Shown: positions 34,853 through 46,037, counted from the first letter of the stretch. The stretch: 64,000 nucleotides of DNA from Pseudomonas viridiflava (GCF_900582195.1 NZ_UTHA01000078.1:234667-298666), one strand, 5' to 3'. Numbers and translations: made by a program. The notes: generated by a model from the sequence alone, not told the origin.

Positions 34853-35596
34853 GTGAGCAAAGAACCCGATCGCATTTTCGCCAAGCCCTTGGCCCAGGTA
34901 CCTGACTTCGCCTTCAACGAAGACGTGGTGCGGGTGTTCCCGGACATGATCAAGCGCTCGGTGCCGGGTTACCCGACCATCGTCGAAAACCTCGGTGTGC
35001 TCGCCGCACAGTTCGCCCAGCCGAACAGCGTGCTCTATGACCTCGGCTCATCGCTGGGTGCAGTGACTCAGGCCTTGCGTCGTCACGTTCGCACCGACGG
35101 CTGCCGGGTGATCGCTGTGGATAACTCTGCCGCGATGGTCGAACGCTGCCGCGAATACCTCAACGGTCAGGATTCGATGTTCCAGGAGTTGCTGCCGGTC
35201 GAAGTGATTGAAGGCGACATTCTCGCCCTCGACTTCCAGCCCGCGTCGGTAGTGGCGCTGAACTTCACCCTGCAATTCATCGCTCCCGATCAGCGCACCG
35301 CGTTGCTCTCGCGCATCCGCCAATCGCTGCTGCCCGGTGGCGCGCTGATCCTCTCGGAGAAGCTGCGCTTCAACGATGCCGAAGAACACGCGTTGCTCAC
35401 CGATCTGCACGTCGCGTTCAAGCGCGCCAACGGCTACAGCGAACTGGAAATCGCCCAGAAGCGCAGCGCCATCGAAAACGTCATGAAGCCCGACAGCCTC
35501 GAAGAACACCGCGAACGCCTGTTGGCCGCCGGGTTCTCGAAAGTCGTGCCGTGGTTCCAGTGTCTTAACTTTGCCTCGTTGATTGCCTTGCCATGA
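34853..35596 (+). CDS. cmoA: Carboxy-S-adenosyl-L-methionine synthase CmoA
   Basis: A 247-residue SAM-dependent enzyme. The SAM-binding motif is [13 protein letters not shown], followed by [14 protein letters not shown] and [10 protein letters not shown]. It converts SAM and prephenate to carboxy-SAM, the donor used by CmoB to modify U34 of tRNA. The GTG start at 34853 (then [18 protein letters not shown]) matches the usual start of the family; an in-frame extension upstream to 34739 is not conserved. It overlaps cmoB by four bases. Confidence 0.95.
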   Translation: MSKEPDRIFAKPLAQVPDFAFNEDVVRVFPDMIKRSVPGYPTIVENLGVLAAQFAQPNSVLYDLGSSLGAVTQALRRHVRTDGCRVIAVDNSAAMVERCREYLNGQDSMFQELLPVEVIEGDILALDFQPASVVALNFTLQFIAPDQRTALLSRIRQSLLPGGALILSEKLRFNDAEEHALLTDLHVAFKRANGYSELEIAQKRSAIENVMKPDSLEEHRERLLAAGFSKVVPWFQCLNFASLIALP

Positions 35597-36549
35597 TTGA
35601 TCTGTCCCCCCTCGCCCGCCGTCTGGCCGGCACGCCGCTGGCCGAATGGGCCAACACTTTGCAGCATCAACTCGACAAGAAGATGGAGAAGGGCCACGGC
35701 GATCTGGAGCGCTGGCAGAGTGCGCTGGACGCCTTGCCGAAGATCCAGCCGAGCGAAGTCGATCTGCTCAATGGCCTGAAACTCGACACCGACTGCGACG
35801 ATGAAACCCGCGCGCAGATGCACACCGCGTTGATGGGCCTGTCGCCATGGCGCAAAGGGCCGTTCGACCTGTTTGGTGTGCACGTCGACACCGAATGGCG
35901 CTCGGACTGGAAATGGTCACGGGTTGCGCCGCATCTGGATTTGAAGGGCAAACGCATCCTCGATGTCGGCTGTGGCAATGGTTACTACATGTGGCGCATG
36001 CTCGGTGCCGGTGCGGACAGCGTAATTGGTGTTGACCCGAACTGGTTGTTTTTCTGCCAGTTCCAGGCCGTGCAGCGCTATCTGTCAGAGCCGAATGCCT
36101 GGCACCTGCCGTTTCCGTTCGAAGACCTGCCGCCGAATCTGGAAGGATTCGACACCGTGTTTTCCATGGGCGTGTTTTATCACCGTCGTTCGCCGATCGA
36201 GCATTTGCTGGCGCTGAAGGATTGCCTGGTCAAGGGCGGCGAACTGGTGCTGGAAACGTTGGTGGTTGAAGGCGACAAGCATCAGGTGCTGGTGCCAGAA
36301 GATCGCTATGCGCAGATGCGCAACGTGTGGTTCCTGCCGTCGGTGCCGGCGCTGGAGTTGTGGTTGCGTCGTGCAGGTTTCAGCGATATTCGTTGCGTGG
36401 ATGTGAGCACAACCACGGTCGAGGAACAGCGCGGTACCGAATGGATGAAGTATCAGTCGCTGAGTGATTTCCTTGATCCGGAAGATCACAGCAAAACGAT
36501 TGAAGGATTGCCGGCGCCGATGCGCGCGGTGATCGTTGCCAAGAAGTAA
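35593..36549 (+). CDS. cmoB: tRNA U34 carboxymethyltransferase CmoB
   Basis: A 318-residue methyltransferase-fold protein that transfers carboxymethyl from carboxy-SAM to 5-hydroxyuridine-34 of tRNA to form cmo5U, broadening wobble decoding. The key segments are [19 protein letters not shown] and [18 protein letters not shown] (SAM site), and [16 protein letters not shown]. Length is close to the 323 residues of E. coli CmoB. It overlaps cmoA (ATGA), so the pair is co-translated. A palindromic repeat element follows. Confidence 0.95.
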   Translation: MIDLSPLARRLAGTPLAEWANTLQHQLDKKMEKGHGDLERWQSALDALPKIQPSEVDLLNGLKLDTDCDDETRAQMHTALMGLSPWRKGPFDLFGVHVDTEWRSDWKWSRVAPHLDLKGKRILDVGCGNGYYMWRMLGAGADSVIGVDPNWLFFCQFQAVQRYLSEPNAWHLPFPFEDLPPNLEGFDTVFSMGVFYHRRSPIEHLLALKDCLVKGGELVLETLVVEGDKHQVLVPEDRYAQMRNVWFLPSVPALELWLRRAGFSDIRCVDVSTTTVEEQRGTEWMKYQSLSDFLDPEDHSKTIEGLPAPMRAVIVAKK

Positions 36550-36580
36550 CCCAATCGCCCAAACACCGCGGTGGGGCTAC

Positions 36581-36727
36581 CCCTCACCCCAGCCCTCTCC
36601 CCAGGGAGAGGGAGCTGATCATTGAGCTTTTCAAAACTTGAGTTCGACTCGGTATCTCAGGTCGGCGGACCTCGCCCATCCAATCCGGTCAGTCCCTCTC
36701 CCTTTGGGAGAGGGTTAGGGTGAGGGG
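36581..36727. repeat. Intergenic palindromic element with CCCTCACCC arms, copy 4
   Basis: Left arm begins about 36581 and right arm spans about 36693-36727. The right arm runs into the 3' end of tadA, whose last codons and stop (CCC TCA CCC TAA on the minus strand) are the repeat itself. Confidence 0.75.
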
Positions 36728-37215
36728 CTTTTCGCTCTTCGGGCGCGGAAGAATTCGGTCAGTACTGCGCCACACTCCTCCGCCAACACCCCGCCCTCAT
36801 ACAACACCCGGTGATTCAAAAAGCCCTGGGTAAAAAACTGCCCCTGACTCTGCACAATCCCCGCCTTCGGCTCCAGCGCGCCAAACACCACCCGCGCCAC
36901 CCGCGAATGCACGATCAGCCCGGCGCACATGCTGCACGGCTCCAGCGTCACATACAGCGTGCTGCCCGGCAGGCGATAATTATCCACCGCCTGCGCGGCT
37001 TCACGGATCGCGACCATTTCCGCGTGGGCACTCGGGTCGCTGGTGCTGATCGGGCAGTTGAAACCGCGACCGATGATCTCGCCATTCTGCACCAGCACCG
37101 CGCCCACCGGCACCTCGCCCAGGGCTGCGCCTTGTGCGGCGAGGATCAGGGCTTCGCGCATGAAGTCGCGATCACGGCTGCGGTCGATGATCGCGGCGGG
37201 GCGAATCTGGCGCAT
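36715..37215 (-). CDS. tadA: tRNA-specific adenosine deaminase TadA
   Basis: A 166-residue zinc deaminase. His64-Ala-Glu66 (SAHAEMVAI) provides a zinc ligand and the proton-shuttling Glu; Cys94 and Cys97 (PCSMC) complete the site. It converts A34 to inosine in tRNA-Arg(ACG). The start at 37215 overlaps the stop of the multicopper oxidase (TGATG), so the two are translationally coupled. The final residues (SPSP) are encoded by an intergenic repeat arm and so are unlikely to be conserved. Confidence 0.93.
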   Translation of the reverse strand: MRQIRPAAIIDRSRDRDFMREALILAAQGAALGEVPVGAVLVQNGEIIGRGFNCPISTSDPSAHAEMVAIREAAQAVDNYRLPGSTLYVTLEPCSMCAGLIVHSRVARVVFGALEPKAGIVQSQGQFFTQGFLNHRVLYEGGVLAEECGAVLTEFFRARRAKSPSP

Positions 37216-38591
37216 CACTTCACCTCGATGGCGGCCATCAGGCCGGTTTCCATGTGGTCGATCACGTGGCAATGGAACATCCACACCCCCGGATTATCAG
37301 CCACCAGCGCCACTTGCGCGCGCTCGTTCTTGCCCAGCAGATAGGTGTCGGTGAAGTACGGAATGATCTTGTGCCGGTTCGACGCGATCACTTTGAAACT
37401 CATGCCGTGCAGGTGGATCGGGTGCTGGTACTGGGTCATGTTCTTCAATTCGAAGATGTAGCTCTGCCCCAGCTTCAGACTGGCAATCGGTCGATCAGCA
37501 CAGGTTTTGTCGGTGATGTCCCAGGCCTTGCCGTTGATCTGCCACAGGCTCGGCGGCTTGCCGTTGTCGACGTTGACCGACACAGAGCCGACCCATTCGA
37601 AATTGAAGTTGAGTTTCTCGGCATTGGCCAGGTCCGGCTCAGCGACCGGGTTGGCCGGCAGTGCTTTCGGCCACTCGCTCGGCGCATCGTTATTGGCCAC
37701 CGAACGCAGCGTGCCCAGACGTACCGGGCCGTTACGCAGCGACAATTCTTCACCCGCCGCCGGCGCCTTGATCGCCAGGCAAATTCGCATGCCCGGGCCG
37801 AGCCAGTATTCCTTGCCCAATAGCCGCGGCTCGACCGGGTTGCCGTCCAGCGCATAAATCTTCGCTTCGACGCCGGGAATGTTGATGCGGTAAGTCAGCG
37901 TGTTGTCGAGATTGAGCAAACGCACACGAGTGATCTGCCCCGCAGGCAATTCGATCACCGGAGTCGGCACGCCATTGATCGTCGAAAGACGCCCCGCCGT
38001 ACCGCCACGCGCCGCTTCTCGCGGGATACTGAACTCGACGAAGTTGCCTTCGTCATCGATGTGCCAGTTTTTCAGGCTCAAAGTCTTTTCGTACTTGAAA
38101 CCGGTCGGCTCGCGCTCTTCGATGATCAGCGGCCCGACCAGACCGCGCCCGAGTTCTTCGCTGCTGCTGACGTGCGGGTGATACCAGTAGCTGCCGGCAT
38201 CCGGCACGCGGAACTTGTAATCGAAGTATTCGCCCGGCAACACCGGCAGCTGCGACACGTACGGTACGCCGTCCATTTCCAGCGGCAGGCGAATGCCATG
38301 CCAGTGAATCGTGGTCGCCACCGGCAAATGGTTGATGAAGCGCACTCGCAGCCATTCACCCTGACGAACACGCAGCTCGGTGCCCGGTGCCGACGGGCCG
38401 AATGCCCAGGCCTCGGTCTTGTGCCCCGGCACCAGCTCGACGTCCAGCGGTGCGGCGATCAGTTCATAGTCGTGGCCCGCCTCGGCGTCGGCCATTTTGC
38501 CAAGCCAGTAACGCGACGCGCCCCCCGCACCAACGCCAACGACAACAAGACCGGCCAGGCCACCGAGGATTTGGCGACGGGTAAAGGACAT
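37215..38591 (-). CDS. cumA: CumA-like multicopper oxidase
   Basis: A 458-residue exported oxidase. The N-terminus TRRQILGG plus a hydrophobic stretch is Tat-like. All four copper motifs are present: HWHG (His96, His98), HPH (His138, His140), HPIHLHG, and HCHVIDHMETGL with Cys441 as type-1 ligand. The type-1 axial position five residues after His446 is Leu451, not Met. Such enzymes oxidise metals or phenolics with O2. The N-terminal sequence and the following tadA match what I remember of P. putida CumA, linked to Mn(II) oxidation; that role is not proved for homologues. Confidence is high for the family and moderate for the symbol. Confidence 0.85.
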   Translation of the reverse strand: MSFTRRQILGGLAGLVVVGVGAGGASRYWLGKMADAEAGHDYELIAAPLDVELVPGHKTEAWAFGPSAPGTELRVRQGEWLRVRFINHLPVATTIHWHGIRLPLEMDGVPYVSQLPVLPGEYFDYKFRVPDAGSYWYHPHVSSSEELGRGLVGPLIIEEREPTGFKYEKTLSLKNWHIDDEGNFVEFSIPREAARGGTAGRLSTINGVPTPVIELPAGQITRVRLLNLDNTLTYRINIPGVEAKIYALDGNPVEPRLLGKEYWLGPGMRICLAIKAPAAGEELSLRNGPVRLGTLRSVANNDAPSEWPKALPANPVAEPDLANAEKLNFNFEWVGSVSVNVDNGKPPSLWQINGKAWDITDKTCADRPIASLKLGQSYIFELKNMTQYQHPIHLHGMSFKVIASNRHKIIPYFTDTYLLGKNERAQVALVADNPGVWMFHCHVIDHMETGLMAAIEVK

Positions 38592-38708
38592 GAACTCAAC
38601 TACCTCACGTATCAGCGACAGGCCCTGAAAGCCTGCAAAAGGCGAATACGATACACCTGCGGTTGAGAAACAGTAAGGGCGACCTGAGGCCGCACATCAC
38701 CTGCCGGC

Positions 38709-38999
38709 TTAAGGTCGCAACCCGGTAATCAGGTGCACCACACCGCCCGCCAAGGGCATCACGCCCGCGACGCCGGCGGCGCTCAACGCCTGTTGGTCCA
38801 TGTGCGACACATCACGCAACACCACACGCACCCGCGTCAACGCCAGCGGTTGCTGCGACTTCAAATTATCCGCACCGCCTAGCGCCGCGATGACATCGGC
38901 GCTCAACCCGTCAGTCGGCCCGGCCGGTGCTGCGGGTGTATCCACCACCAGATCCGGGGTCAGGGCTTTCCAGAATGCCTTCTGCAATTGATCGAACAT
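38709..38999 (-). CDS. Small EIIB-like PTS protein lacking the phospho-cysteine
   Basis: A 96-residue protein. Its C-terminal part follows the glucose-family EIIB pattern (ALGGADNLKS, then LALTRVRVVLRD and AAGVAGVMPLAGG), but where active EIIB domains have the phosphorylated Cys just before the TR(L/V)R motif, this one has Leu-Ala-Leu-Thr-Arg, so it cannot carry phosphate in the usual way. In the same window TreP has the Cys (AAHCVTRLR). It starts two bases after the stop of the fused EIIA-HPr-EI gene. A regulatory or structural partner role is possible. Confidence 0.75.
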   Translation of the reverse strand: MFDQLQKAFWKALTPDLVVDTPAAPAGPTDGLSADVIAALGGADNLKSQQPLALTRVRVVLRDVSHMDQQALSAAGVAGVMPLAGGVVHLITGLRP

Positions 39000-39001
39000 C
39001 T

Positions 39002-41530
39002 TCAGTTCTCCATAACCCGCAAAGTATCGACGGTTGCCTCGTGAAACAGCTGCAACGCCTCGCGCACCTGGCCGGCGCTTTCCAGACCGAGCAGCTGTCG
39101 GGCGATGATCTGGCAGTCCGCCAGTGCAAGCTCGCGCACCGTTGCCTTGACCGGTGCAATCATCGGTACGCTCACCGACAGCTCATCCACGCCCAACCCC
39201 AATAACAGCGGCACTGCCAGACGTTCAGAGGCCATCGCCCCGCACACGCCGACCCATTTGCCATGGGCATGCGCGGCCTTCACGGTCATGGCGATCAGGC
39301 GCAATACCGAGGGGTGAAAACTGTCCGCCTGGCTGGCCAGGCGCGGGTGATCGCGATCCATGGCCAGGGTGTATTGCGTCAGGTCATTGGTGCCGATCGA
39401 GAAGAAATCCACCAGCGGCGCGAACAGATCCGCCATCAGCGCCGCCGCCGGTACTTCGATCATGATTCCCAGTTTCGGCCGTTGCGTTAGCCCCAGCGCG
39501 AGGATTTCCTCGTCAAGCATCTGCCGCGCCAGACGCAGTTCCGACAGCTGCGTGACCATCGGCAACATGATGTGCAAACGTGTCAGATCGCAGCAGCCGA
39601 GCATGGCGCGGAACTGCTCGCGCAATAACTGCGGGCGCTCCAGACACAAGCGAATGCCGCGCACGCCCAGGAACGGGTTGGTCTCGCTGTCCATCGGCAC
39701 GTAGGCCAGCGGTTTGTCGCCGCCGACATCGAGGGTACGCACCACCAGATTGTGCGCAGGTCCGACACTGCGGGCGATCGCGCTGTAGGTGGCGACCTGC
39801 TCATCATGGCTCGGCGCGTGATTGCGGCCCAGATAGAGAAACTCCGAACGCAACAGGCCGACACCCGCGCCTCCCAGATTCATCGCCTGCTCGGTTTCAG
39901 ACAATGAGGCGACGTTGGCCGATACCTCGATGTGATGCCCGTCACGGGTTCGCGCGGCCAGCGTTGCGTTGGCCAGCTCATGCTCATGACGTTGACGCTG
40001 TTGCGCGTGGCGCGCCTGCCATTGTTCGATCGCCGCTGAGTCCGGATGCACATGCAATTCGCCCTTATCGGCATCGAGCAACACCGGAGTACCGTTACTC
40101 AGCGCGAGCATCTGCACCGGCACTCCGCAGATCGACGGCAGGCCACAGGCGCGCGCAAGAATCGCCACGTGACTGGTCGCGCCGCCACCCACCGTGGCGA
40201 AGCCCAGTACTTTGCCGGTATCGATGCCGGCGGTCTGCGACGGCGTCAGTTGATCGGCAATCAGAATGCTCCCTTGCGGCAACTCCAGCGCCTGCGCGCC
40301 AATCCCCAGCAGCAGCTTGAGCACCCGGCGCCCGACATCGGTCAGATCCGCCGCCCGCTCCGCCAGCAGCGCACTGCCGAGTTGGCGAAACATGACCGCA
40401 GTTTCTTCAGTGGCGGCGCGCCAGGCGAAGGCCGCGCTTTTGCCCGCGTCGATCAACGCTTGGGCCTGATCGAGCAGACCCGGATCTTCGAGCAGTTCCT
40501 GATGGGCCTTGAAGATCTCGGCTTCGGCCTCGCCAGCGGCGGTGTCGCGCAAGTGCTGCAAGGCCAGATCGGCTTCGATCAGGGCATTGGCGAGGGCCGC
40601 ACGCTCCAGGTCGGCTGCGCCGCCGAATTCGCTGACGTCGAACACCGGTTCGCTGATCTGCACCACTTGGCCCAACGCTGAACCGGGTGACGCGCAGACA
40701 CCACGCAGGAGGGTCAGAGCCTCCGTGCTGACGACCTCGGCCGGCGCTATCGCCGCCACCGCTTCCCCGCAGCCCTCGGCCAACAACCGGGTCAGCGCAG
40801 CGATTGCTGCGTCTGCATCTTCGCCCACTGCACTGACCTGCACGCTGTCGCCGAAAGCGGTCTGCAACGCCATGATCGCCACCAGCGATTTGGCGTTGGC
40901 CTGAGACTGTTGCTTATGCAGGTAAATCTTTGCCGCGAAGCCCTTTGCCGCTTGCGCAAACACCGCTGCCGGGCGTGCATGCAGGCCGTTGGGGTTGGGC
41001 AGTTTCAACAACGCTGACAACACCGCCTGCCCCTCTGCCACGGCAGGTACCTCGCCATTCGCCTGCGCATCGGCGAGTTCAAGCAACGGCTGACCGGTTA
41101 CGACCTGACCGCTCGGCGCGTTCACCCAGGTAAAAGGCTCACCGCTGACCACCAGCATTAAGGTCAGCAGGCTGCGCGCATGCAGGGCAATGTAATCGGC
41201 GTCGAACTCGATCAGCGCCTGCCCGGCCACAACCCGTTGTCCCTCTTCGACCAGGCGAGTAAAGCCTTGCCCGGCGAGGTTCACCGTATCCAGGCCGATG
41301 TGCATCAACACCTGCACGCCGTTGTCATCAGTGATGCTCACGGCATGCCCGCTGGCCTGCACGTTGCTGACAAGCCCCGCCAGAGGGGCACACAGCGTCG
41401 ACGAGGTCGGATCGATGCACAGACCGTCGCCGATCACGCGTCCGGAAAACACCGGATCAGGCACCTCGTCCAGCGCCATCAGGACACCGGACAAAGGAGC
41501 CAGCAGTTGCAATGGTTGGGGTGTGGCCAT
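39002..41530 (-). CDS. Fused PTS EIIA(Glc)-HPr-enzyme I phosphoryl-transfer protein
   Basis: An 842-residue cytoplasmic protein with three phosphorelay domains. EIIA(Glc)-type, about 1-155, with His77 in VLMHIGLDTV; HPr, about 172-255, with His184 in NGLHARPAA; enzyme I, about 275-842, with His454 in GGGATSHVAILAR, plus the PEP-binding IMIEVPAAA and DFFSIGTNDLTQY segments. It takes phosphate from PEP and passes it through HPr and EIIA to the EIIB domain of TreP, so it supplies all soluble PTS functions for trehalose in one chain. ATG 41530 follows AGGTGA at 4 bases. It lies in the tre operon, after the porin gene. Confidence 0.92.
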   Translation of the reverse strand: MATPQPLQLLAPLSGVLMALDEVPDPVFSGRVIGDGLCIDPTSSTLCAPLAGLVSNVQASGHAVSITDDNGVQVLMHIGLDTVNLAGQGFTRLVEEGQRVVAGQALIEFDADYIALHARSLLTLMLVVSGEPFTWVNAPSGQVVTGQPLLELADAQANGEVPAVAEGQAVLSALLKLPNPNGLHARPAAVFAQAAKGFAAKIYLHKQQSQANAKSLVAIMALQTAFGDSVQVSAVGEDADAAIAALTRLLAEGCGEAVAAIAPAEVVSTEALTLLRGVCASPGSALGQVVQISEPVFDVSEFGGAADLERAALANALIEADLALQHLRDTAAGEAEAEIFKAHQELLEDPGLLDQAQALIDAGKSAAFAWRAATEETAVMFRQLGSALLAERAADLTDVGRRVLKLLLGIGAQALELPQGSILIADQLTPSQTAGIDTGKVLGFATVGGGATSHVAILARACGLPSICGVPVQMLALSNGTPVLLDADKGELHVHPDSAAIEQWQARHAQQRQRHEHELANATLAARTRDGHHIEVSANVASLSETEQAMNLGGAGVGLLRSEFLYLGRNHAPSHDEQVATYSAIARSVGPAHNLVVRTLDVGGDKPLAYVPMDSETNPFLGVRGIRLCLERPQLLREQFRAMLGCCDLTRLHIMLPMVTQLSELRLARQMLDEEILALGLTQRPKLGIMIEVPAAALMADLFAPLVDFFSIGTNDLTQYTLAMDRDHPRLASQADSFHPSVLRLIAMTVKAAHAHGKWVGVCGAMASERLAVPLLLGLGVDELSVSVPMIAPVKATVRELALADCQIIARQLLGLESAGQVREALQLFHEATVDTLRVMEN

Positions 41531-41592
41531 GACGTCACCTGCAGTTTTATGCTTTGAAGTGCCCACGGAGCGCGACGCTCCGTCAGCATCGC

Positions 41593-42899
<1,307 letters not shown>

Positions 42900-42923
42900 A
42901 AAATTGGATTTTCTGGTTAAAGG

Positions 42924-44573
42924 TCAGGGATCGATCAGGTGCAGAACGAATGACTCGTAAGGTCTTAAAGTCACCTGGCGCTTGCGCAACGGCCCGTCCG
43001 GATAGTTGCTGATCAACTGGCGCTGGCTCATCGACTCGCTGATGACTGTCGCCGGCAACTCCACTGCACAGGTTGCCCCGTAGAAATTGTTCACCACCAA
43101 CAAACGCTCGGTATCACCTTCACGCACATACGCCCAGACCTGCGGATGTTCGGGCAGTAATTGTCGGTACACCCCTTCGGTCATCAGCGATTCGCGGCGA
43201 CGCAATGCGATCAGATTGCGGTAGTGATGCAGTACCGAGTCGGGGTCATCGAGCTGGTGGGCGACGTTGATCTGCGCGGCATTGGCCGGTACTCCGATCC
43301 ACGGTTCGCCGCGGCTGAAACCGGCGTTCGGTCCTGCGTCCCAATGCATCGGCGTACGACCGTTATCACGCGACTTCTGCATGATCGCCGCCATGTTGTC
43401 GGCATCGCTGCTGCCGGCTTCGCGCTTGAGGCGAAAGATGTTCAGCGTCTCGACATCGCGATAGTGCTCGATCGATTCGAACCCCGGATTGGTCATGCCA
43501 AGTTCTTCGCCCTGATACACGAACGGCGTGCCCTGAAGAAAATGCAGTGCGGTGCCGAGCATCTTCGCCGAGCGTTCGCGGTATTCGCCGTCATTGCCGA
43601 AACGCGAAACCACTCGCGGTTGATCGTGGTTACACCAGAACAGCGCGTTCCAGCCACCGCCAGCCTGCATGCCGGTCTGCCAGTCGGACAAAATCCCCTT
43701 GAGCTGAAGGAAATCGAAATCGGCGCGCACCCACTTCTGCAGGTTCGGATAATCGACTTTCAGGTGATGAAAGTTGAAGGTCATCGACAGTTCTTTCGAC
43801 TGCGGATTCGAATAACGAATGCAGTGTTCGAGGCTGGTCGATGACATCTCGCCGACATTGATCAGGTCGTGACCTTCAAAGACTTCGCGGTGCATCTGCT
43901 GCAAGTACGCGTGGACATTCGGCCCGTCGGTATAGAAACGCCGGCCATCGCTGTTGTCTTCGGGAAAGTCCTTGGGCTTGGAGATCAGATTGATCACGTC
44001 CAGACGAAAACCACCCACGCCCTTGTCTCGCCAGAACTGCATCATCCGGAACACTTCAGCGCGCACTTTCGGGTTGTCCCAGTTCAGGTCGGCCTGGGTG
44101 TGATCGAACAGGTGCAGGTAATACTGACCGGTCTGAGCCTCGTACTCCCAGGCGGAACCGCCGAACTTGGATTCCCAGTTGTTCGGCTGATCACGCCAGA
44201 TGTAGAAGTCACGGTAAGGGTTGTCGAGGCTGCTGCGCGCCTGCTGGAACCATACGTGTTCGATCGAGGTGTGATTGACCACGATGTCGAGCATCAGCTT
44301 GATCCCGCGCTTGCCCGCTTCGGCGATCAGCAATTCACAGTCGGCCATGCTGCCGTAGCTCGGGTCGATGGCGTAGTAATCGCTGATGTCATAGCCGTTA
44401 TCGCGCTGCGGCGAGCGCAGGAATGGCGTGATCCACAAACAGTCGACACCCAGCCAGTGCAGGTAATCGAGCTTGGCGACGATGCCGAGCAGATCCCCCG
44501 TCGGGTTACCGGCGTGGCTATGAAAACTCTTCGGATAGATCTGGTAGATCACCGAACGCTGCCAGTCTTGCAT
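42924..44573 (-). CDS. treC: Alpha,alpha-phosphotrehalase (trehalose-6-phosphate hydrolase)
   Basis: A 549-residue cytoplasmic GH13 enzyme. Catalytic residues are visible: nucleophile Asp192 (GFRLDVINL), acid/base Glu242 (NVGEMSS) and Asp317 (WCNHDQPR), with the conserved MLDIVVNHTS. It splits trehalose 6-phosphate, the product of TreP, into glucose and glucose 6-phosphate. Length and context next to treP and treR fix the substrate. It starts 21 bp after treP ends. Confidence 0.94.
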   Translation of the reverse strand: MQDWQRSVIYQIYPKSFHSHAGNPTGDLLGIVAKLDYLHWLGVDCLWITPFLRSPQRDNGYDISDYYAIDPSYGSMADCELLIAEAGKRGIKLMLDIVVNHTSIEHVWFQQARSSLDNPYRDFYIWRDQPNNWESKFGGSAWEYEAQTGQYYLHLFDHTQADLNWDNPKVRAEVFRMMQFWRDKGVGGFRLDVINLISKPKDFPEDNSDGRRFYTDGPNVHAYLQQMHREVFEGHDLINVGEMSSTSLEHCIRYSNPQSKELSMTFNFHHLKVDYPNLQKWVRADFDFLQLKGILSDWQTGMQAGGGWNALFWCNHDQPRVVSRFGNDGEYRERSAKMLGTALHFLQGTPFVYQGEELGMTNPGFESIEHYRDVETLNIFRLKREAGSSDADNMAAIMQKSRDNGRTPMHWDAGPNAGFSRGEPWIGVPANAAQINVAHQLDDPDSVLHHYRNLIALRRRESLMTEGVYRQLLPEHPQVWAYVREGDTERLLVVNNFYGATCAVELPATVISESMSQRQLISNYPDGPLRKRQVTLRPYESFVLHLIDP

Positions 44574-44594
44574 GGCGCAACTCCTTCAATAATG

Positions 44595-46037
44595 TCAGGC
44601 AACCCGATAACCGGGCCGGACAATCTTCATGCTCAATGCACAGGTCAGAACAAACGGCACGAGCATGGCAATCAGCATCCCGAGCACAAACATCGGGATG
44701 TACTGCGGAATGATCGAAATGAACCCCGGCAGGCCACCGACACCGATGGCCGAGGCCTGAACCTTGTTCAGCGAGAGGAATACGCAGCCGAGCGCCGAAC
44801 CGGTCAACGCGGCATAGAACGGAAACTTGTAGCGCAGATTGACGCCGAACATCGCCGGCTCGGTGATACCGAAATAAGCGGAAATCGCCGATGTCGATGC
44901 CATGCTCTTGTCCCGCGCATTACGGGTCATCCAGAACACCGCCAGCGCTGCACTGCCCTGGGCGAGGTTGGACATGACGATCATCGGCCAGATGAAGGTG
45001 CCGCCCTGGGTCGAGATCAATTGCAGGTCGACGGCGAGAAACATGTGATGCATCCCGGTGATCACCAGCGGCGCATAGAGCAGACCGAAAATCGCGCCAC
45101 CCACCATCGGTGCCAGATCAAACAGCATGACCAGCCCTTCGGTGATGAAGATGCCGATGTGGCGGGTCACCGGGCCGATTACCGCCAGCGCCAGCACACC
45201 GGTGACGACGATGGTGGTGATCGGCACTACGAGCAATTGAATGGCATTGGGCACGCGCGCGCGCAGCCATTTTTCGATCACGCTCATCACGTAAGCGGCC
45301 AGCAGAATCGGCAGGATCTGTCCCTGATAACCCACTTTCTCCACCTGAAACAGCCCGAGAATGTCGAAGTACGGCAACTGCTGCCCGTCCAGCCCGGCCA
45401 CGGCCTTGCCGTAATTCCAGGCGTTGAGCAGGTCCGGGTGCACCAGCATCAGGCCGAGCACGATGCCAAGGATCTCGCTGCCGCCAAAACGCTTGGCCGC
45501 CGACCAGCCCACCAGCGCCGGCAGAAACACGAACGAGGTGTTGGCCATCAGGTTGATCAGGCTCCACAGCCCGTCGAGTTTCGGGTAAGCATCGAGCAGG
45601 GTTTGCCCGTCGATGAACATGCCTTTGGCGCCGAGCAGATTGTTGATGCCCATCAACAGGCCGGCAATGATCAGGGCCGGCAGGATCGGCATGAACACAT
45701 CGGAAAACACCCGGACCAGACGCTGCATGGCGTTGATCTTCTCGGCGCTTTTCTGTTTGACGTCGGCGATGGTCGACGCCGCGAGGCCGGTCTGGCGACG
45801 CAGTTCGGCATAGACCTTTTCCACTTCGCCCGGACCGATCACCACCTGATACAAGCCGCCAGTGAAGAAAGAGCCTTTGACCAGATCGATCTGATTGAGC
45901 GTGGCAGTGTCGACCAGGCTTGGGTCCTTCAGGGCCAGTCGCAACCGCGTGACGCAATGGGCGGCCTGTTCAACGTTGTCGCTGCCGCCGAGGCTTTGCA
46001 GCAATTGTCTGGCGATGTTCGGGTAGTCGTGGCTCAT
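44595..46037 (-). CDS. treP: PTS trehalose-specific EIIBC permease
   Basis: A 480-residue inner-membrane protein. The N-terminal EIIB domain carries the phosphorylated Cys28 (AAHCVTRLRL); the EIIC domain has about ten helices (such as VFMPILPALIIAGLLMG and GAIFGLLYAPLVITGMHH) and the sugar-binding GITEPAMFGVNL segment. It takes up trehalose and releases it as trehalose 6-phosphate; it has no EIIA, which the fused protein downstream provides. ATG 46037 follows GGAAGAA. It is the first gene of the operon, downstream of two operator palindromes. Confidence 0.93.
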   Translation of the reverse strand: MSHDYPNIARQLLQSLGGSDNVEQAAHCVTRLRLALKDPSLVDTATLNQIDLVKGSFFTGGLYQVVIGPGEVEKVYAELRRQTGLAASTIADVKQKSAEKINAMQRLVRVFSDVFMPILPALIIAGLLMGINNLLGAKGMFIDGQTLLDAYPKLDGLWSLINLMANTSFVFLPALVGWSAAKRFGGSEILGIVLGLMLVHPDLLNAWNYGKAVAGLDGQQLPYFDILGLFQVEKVGYQGQILPILLAAYVMSVIEKWLRARVPNAIQLLVVPITTIVVTGVLALAVIGPVTRHIGIFITEGLVMLFDLAPMVGGAIFGLLYAPLVITGMHHMFLAVDLQLISTQGGTFIWPMIVMSNLAQGSAALAVFWMTRNARDKSMASTSAISAYFGITEPAMFGVNLRYKFPFYAALTGSALGCVFLSLNKVQASAIGVGGLPGFISIIPQYIPMFVLGMLIAMLVPFVLTCALSMKIVRPGYRVA

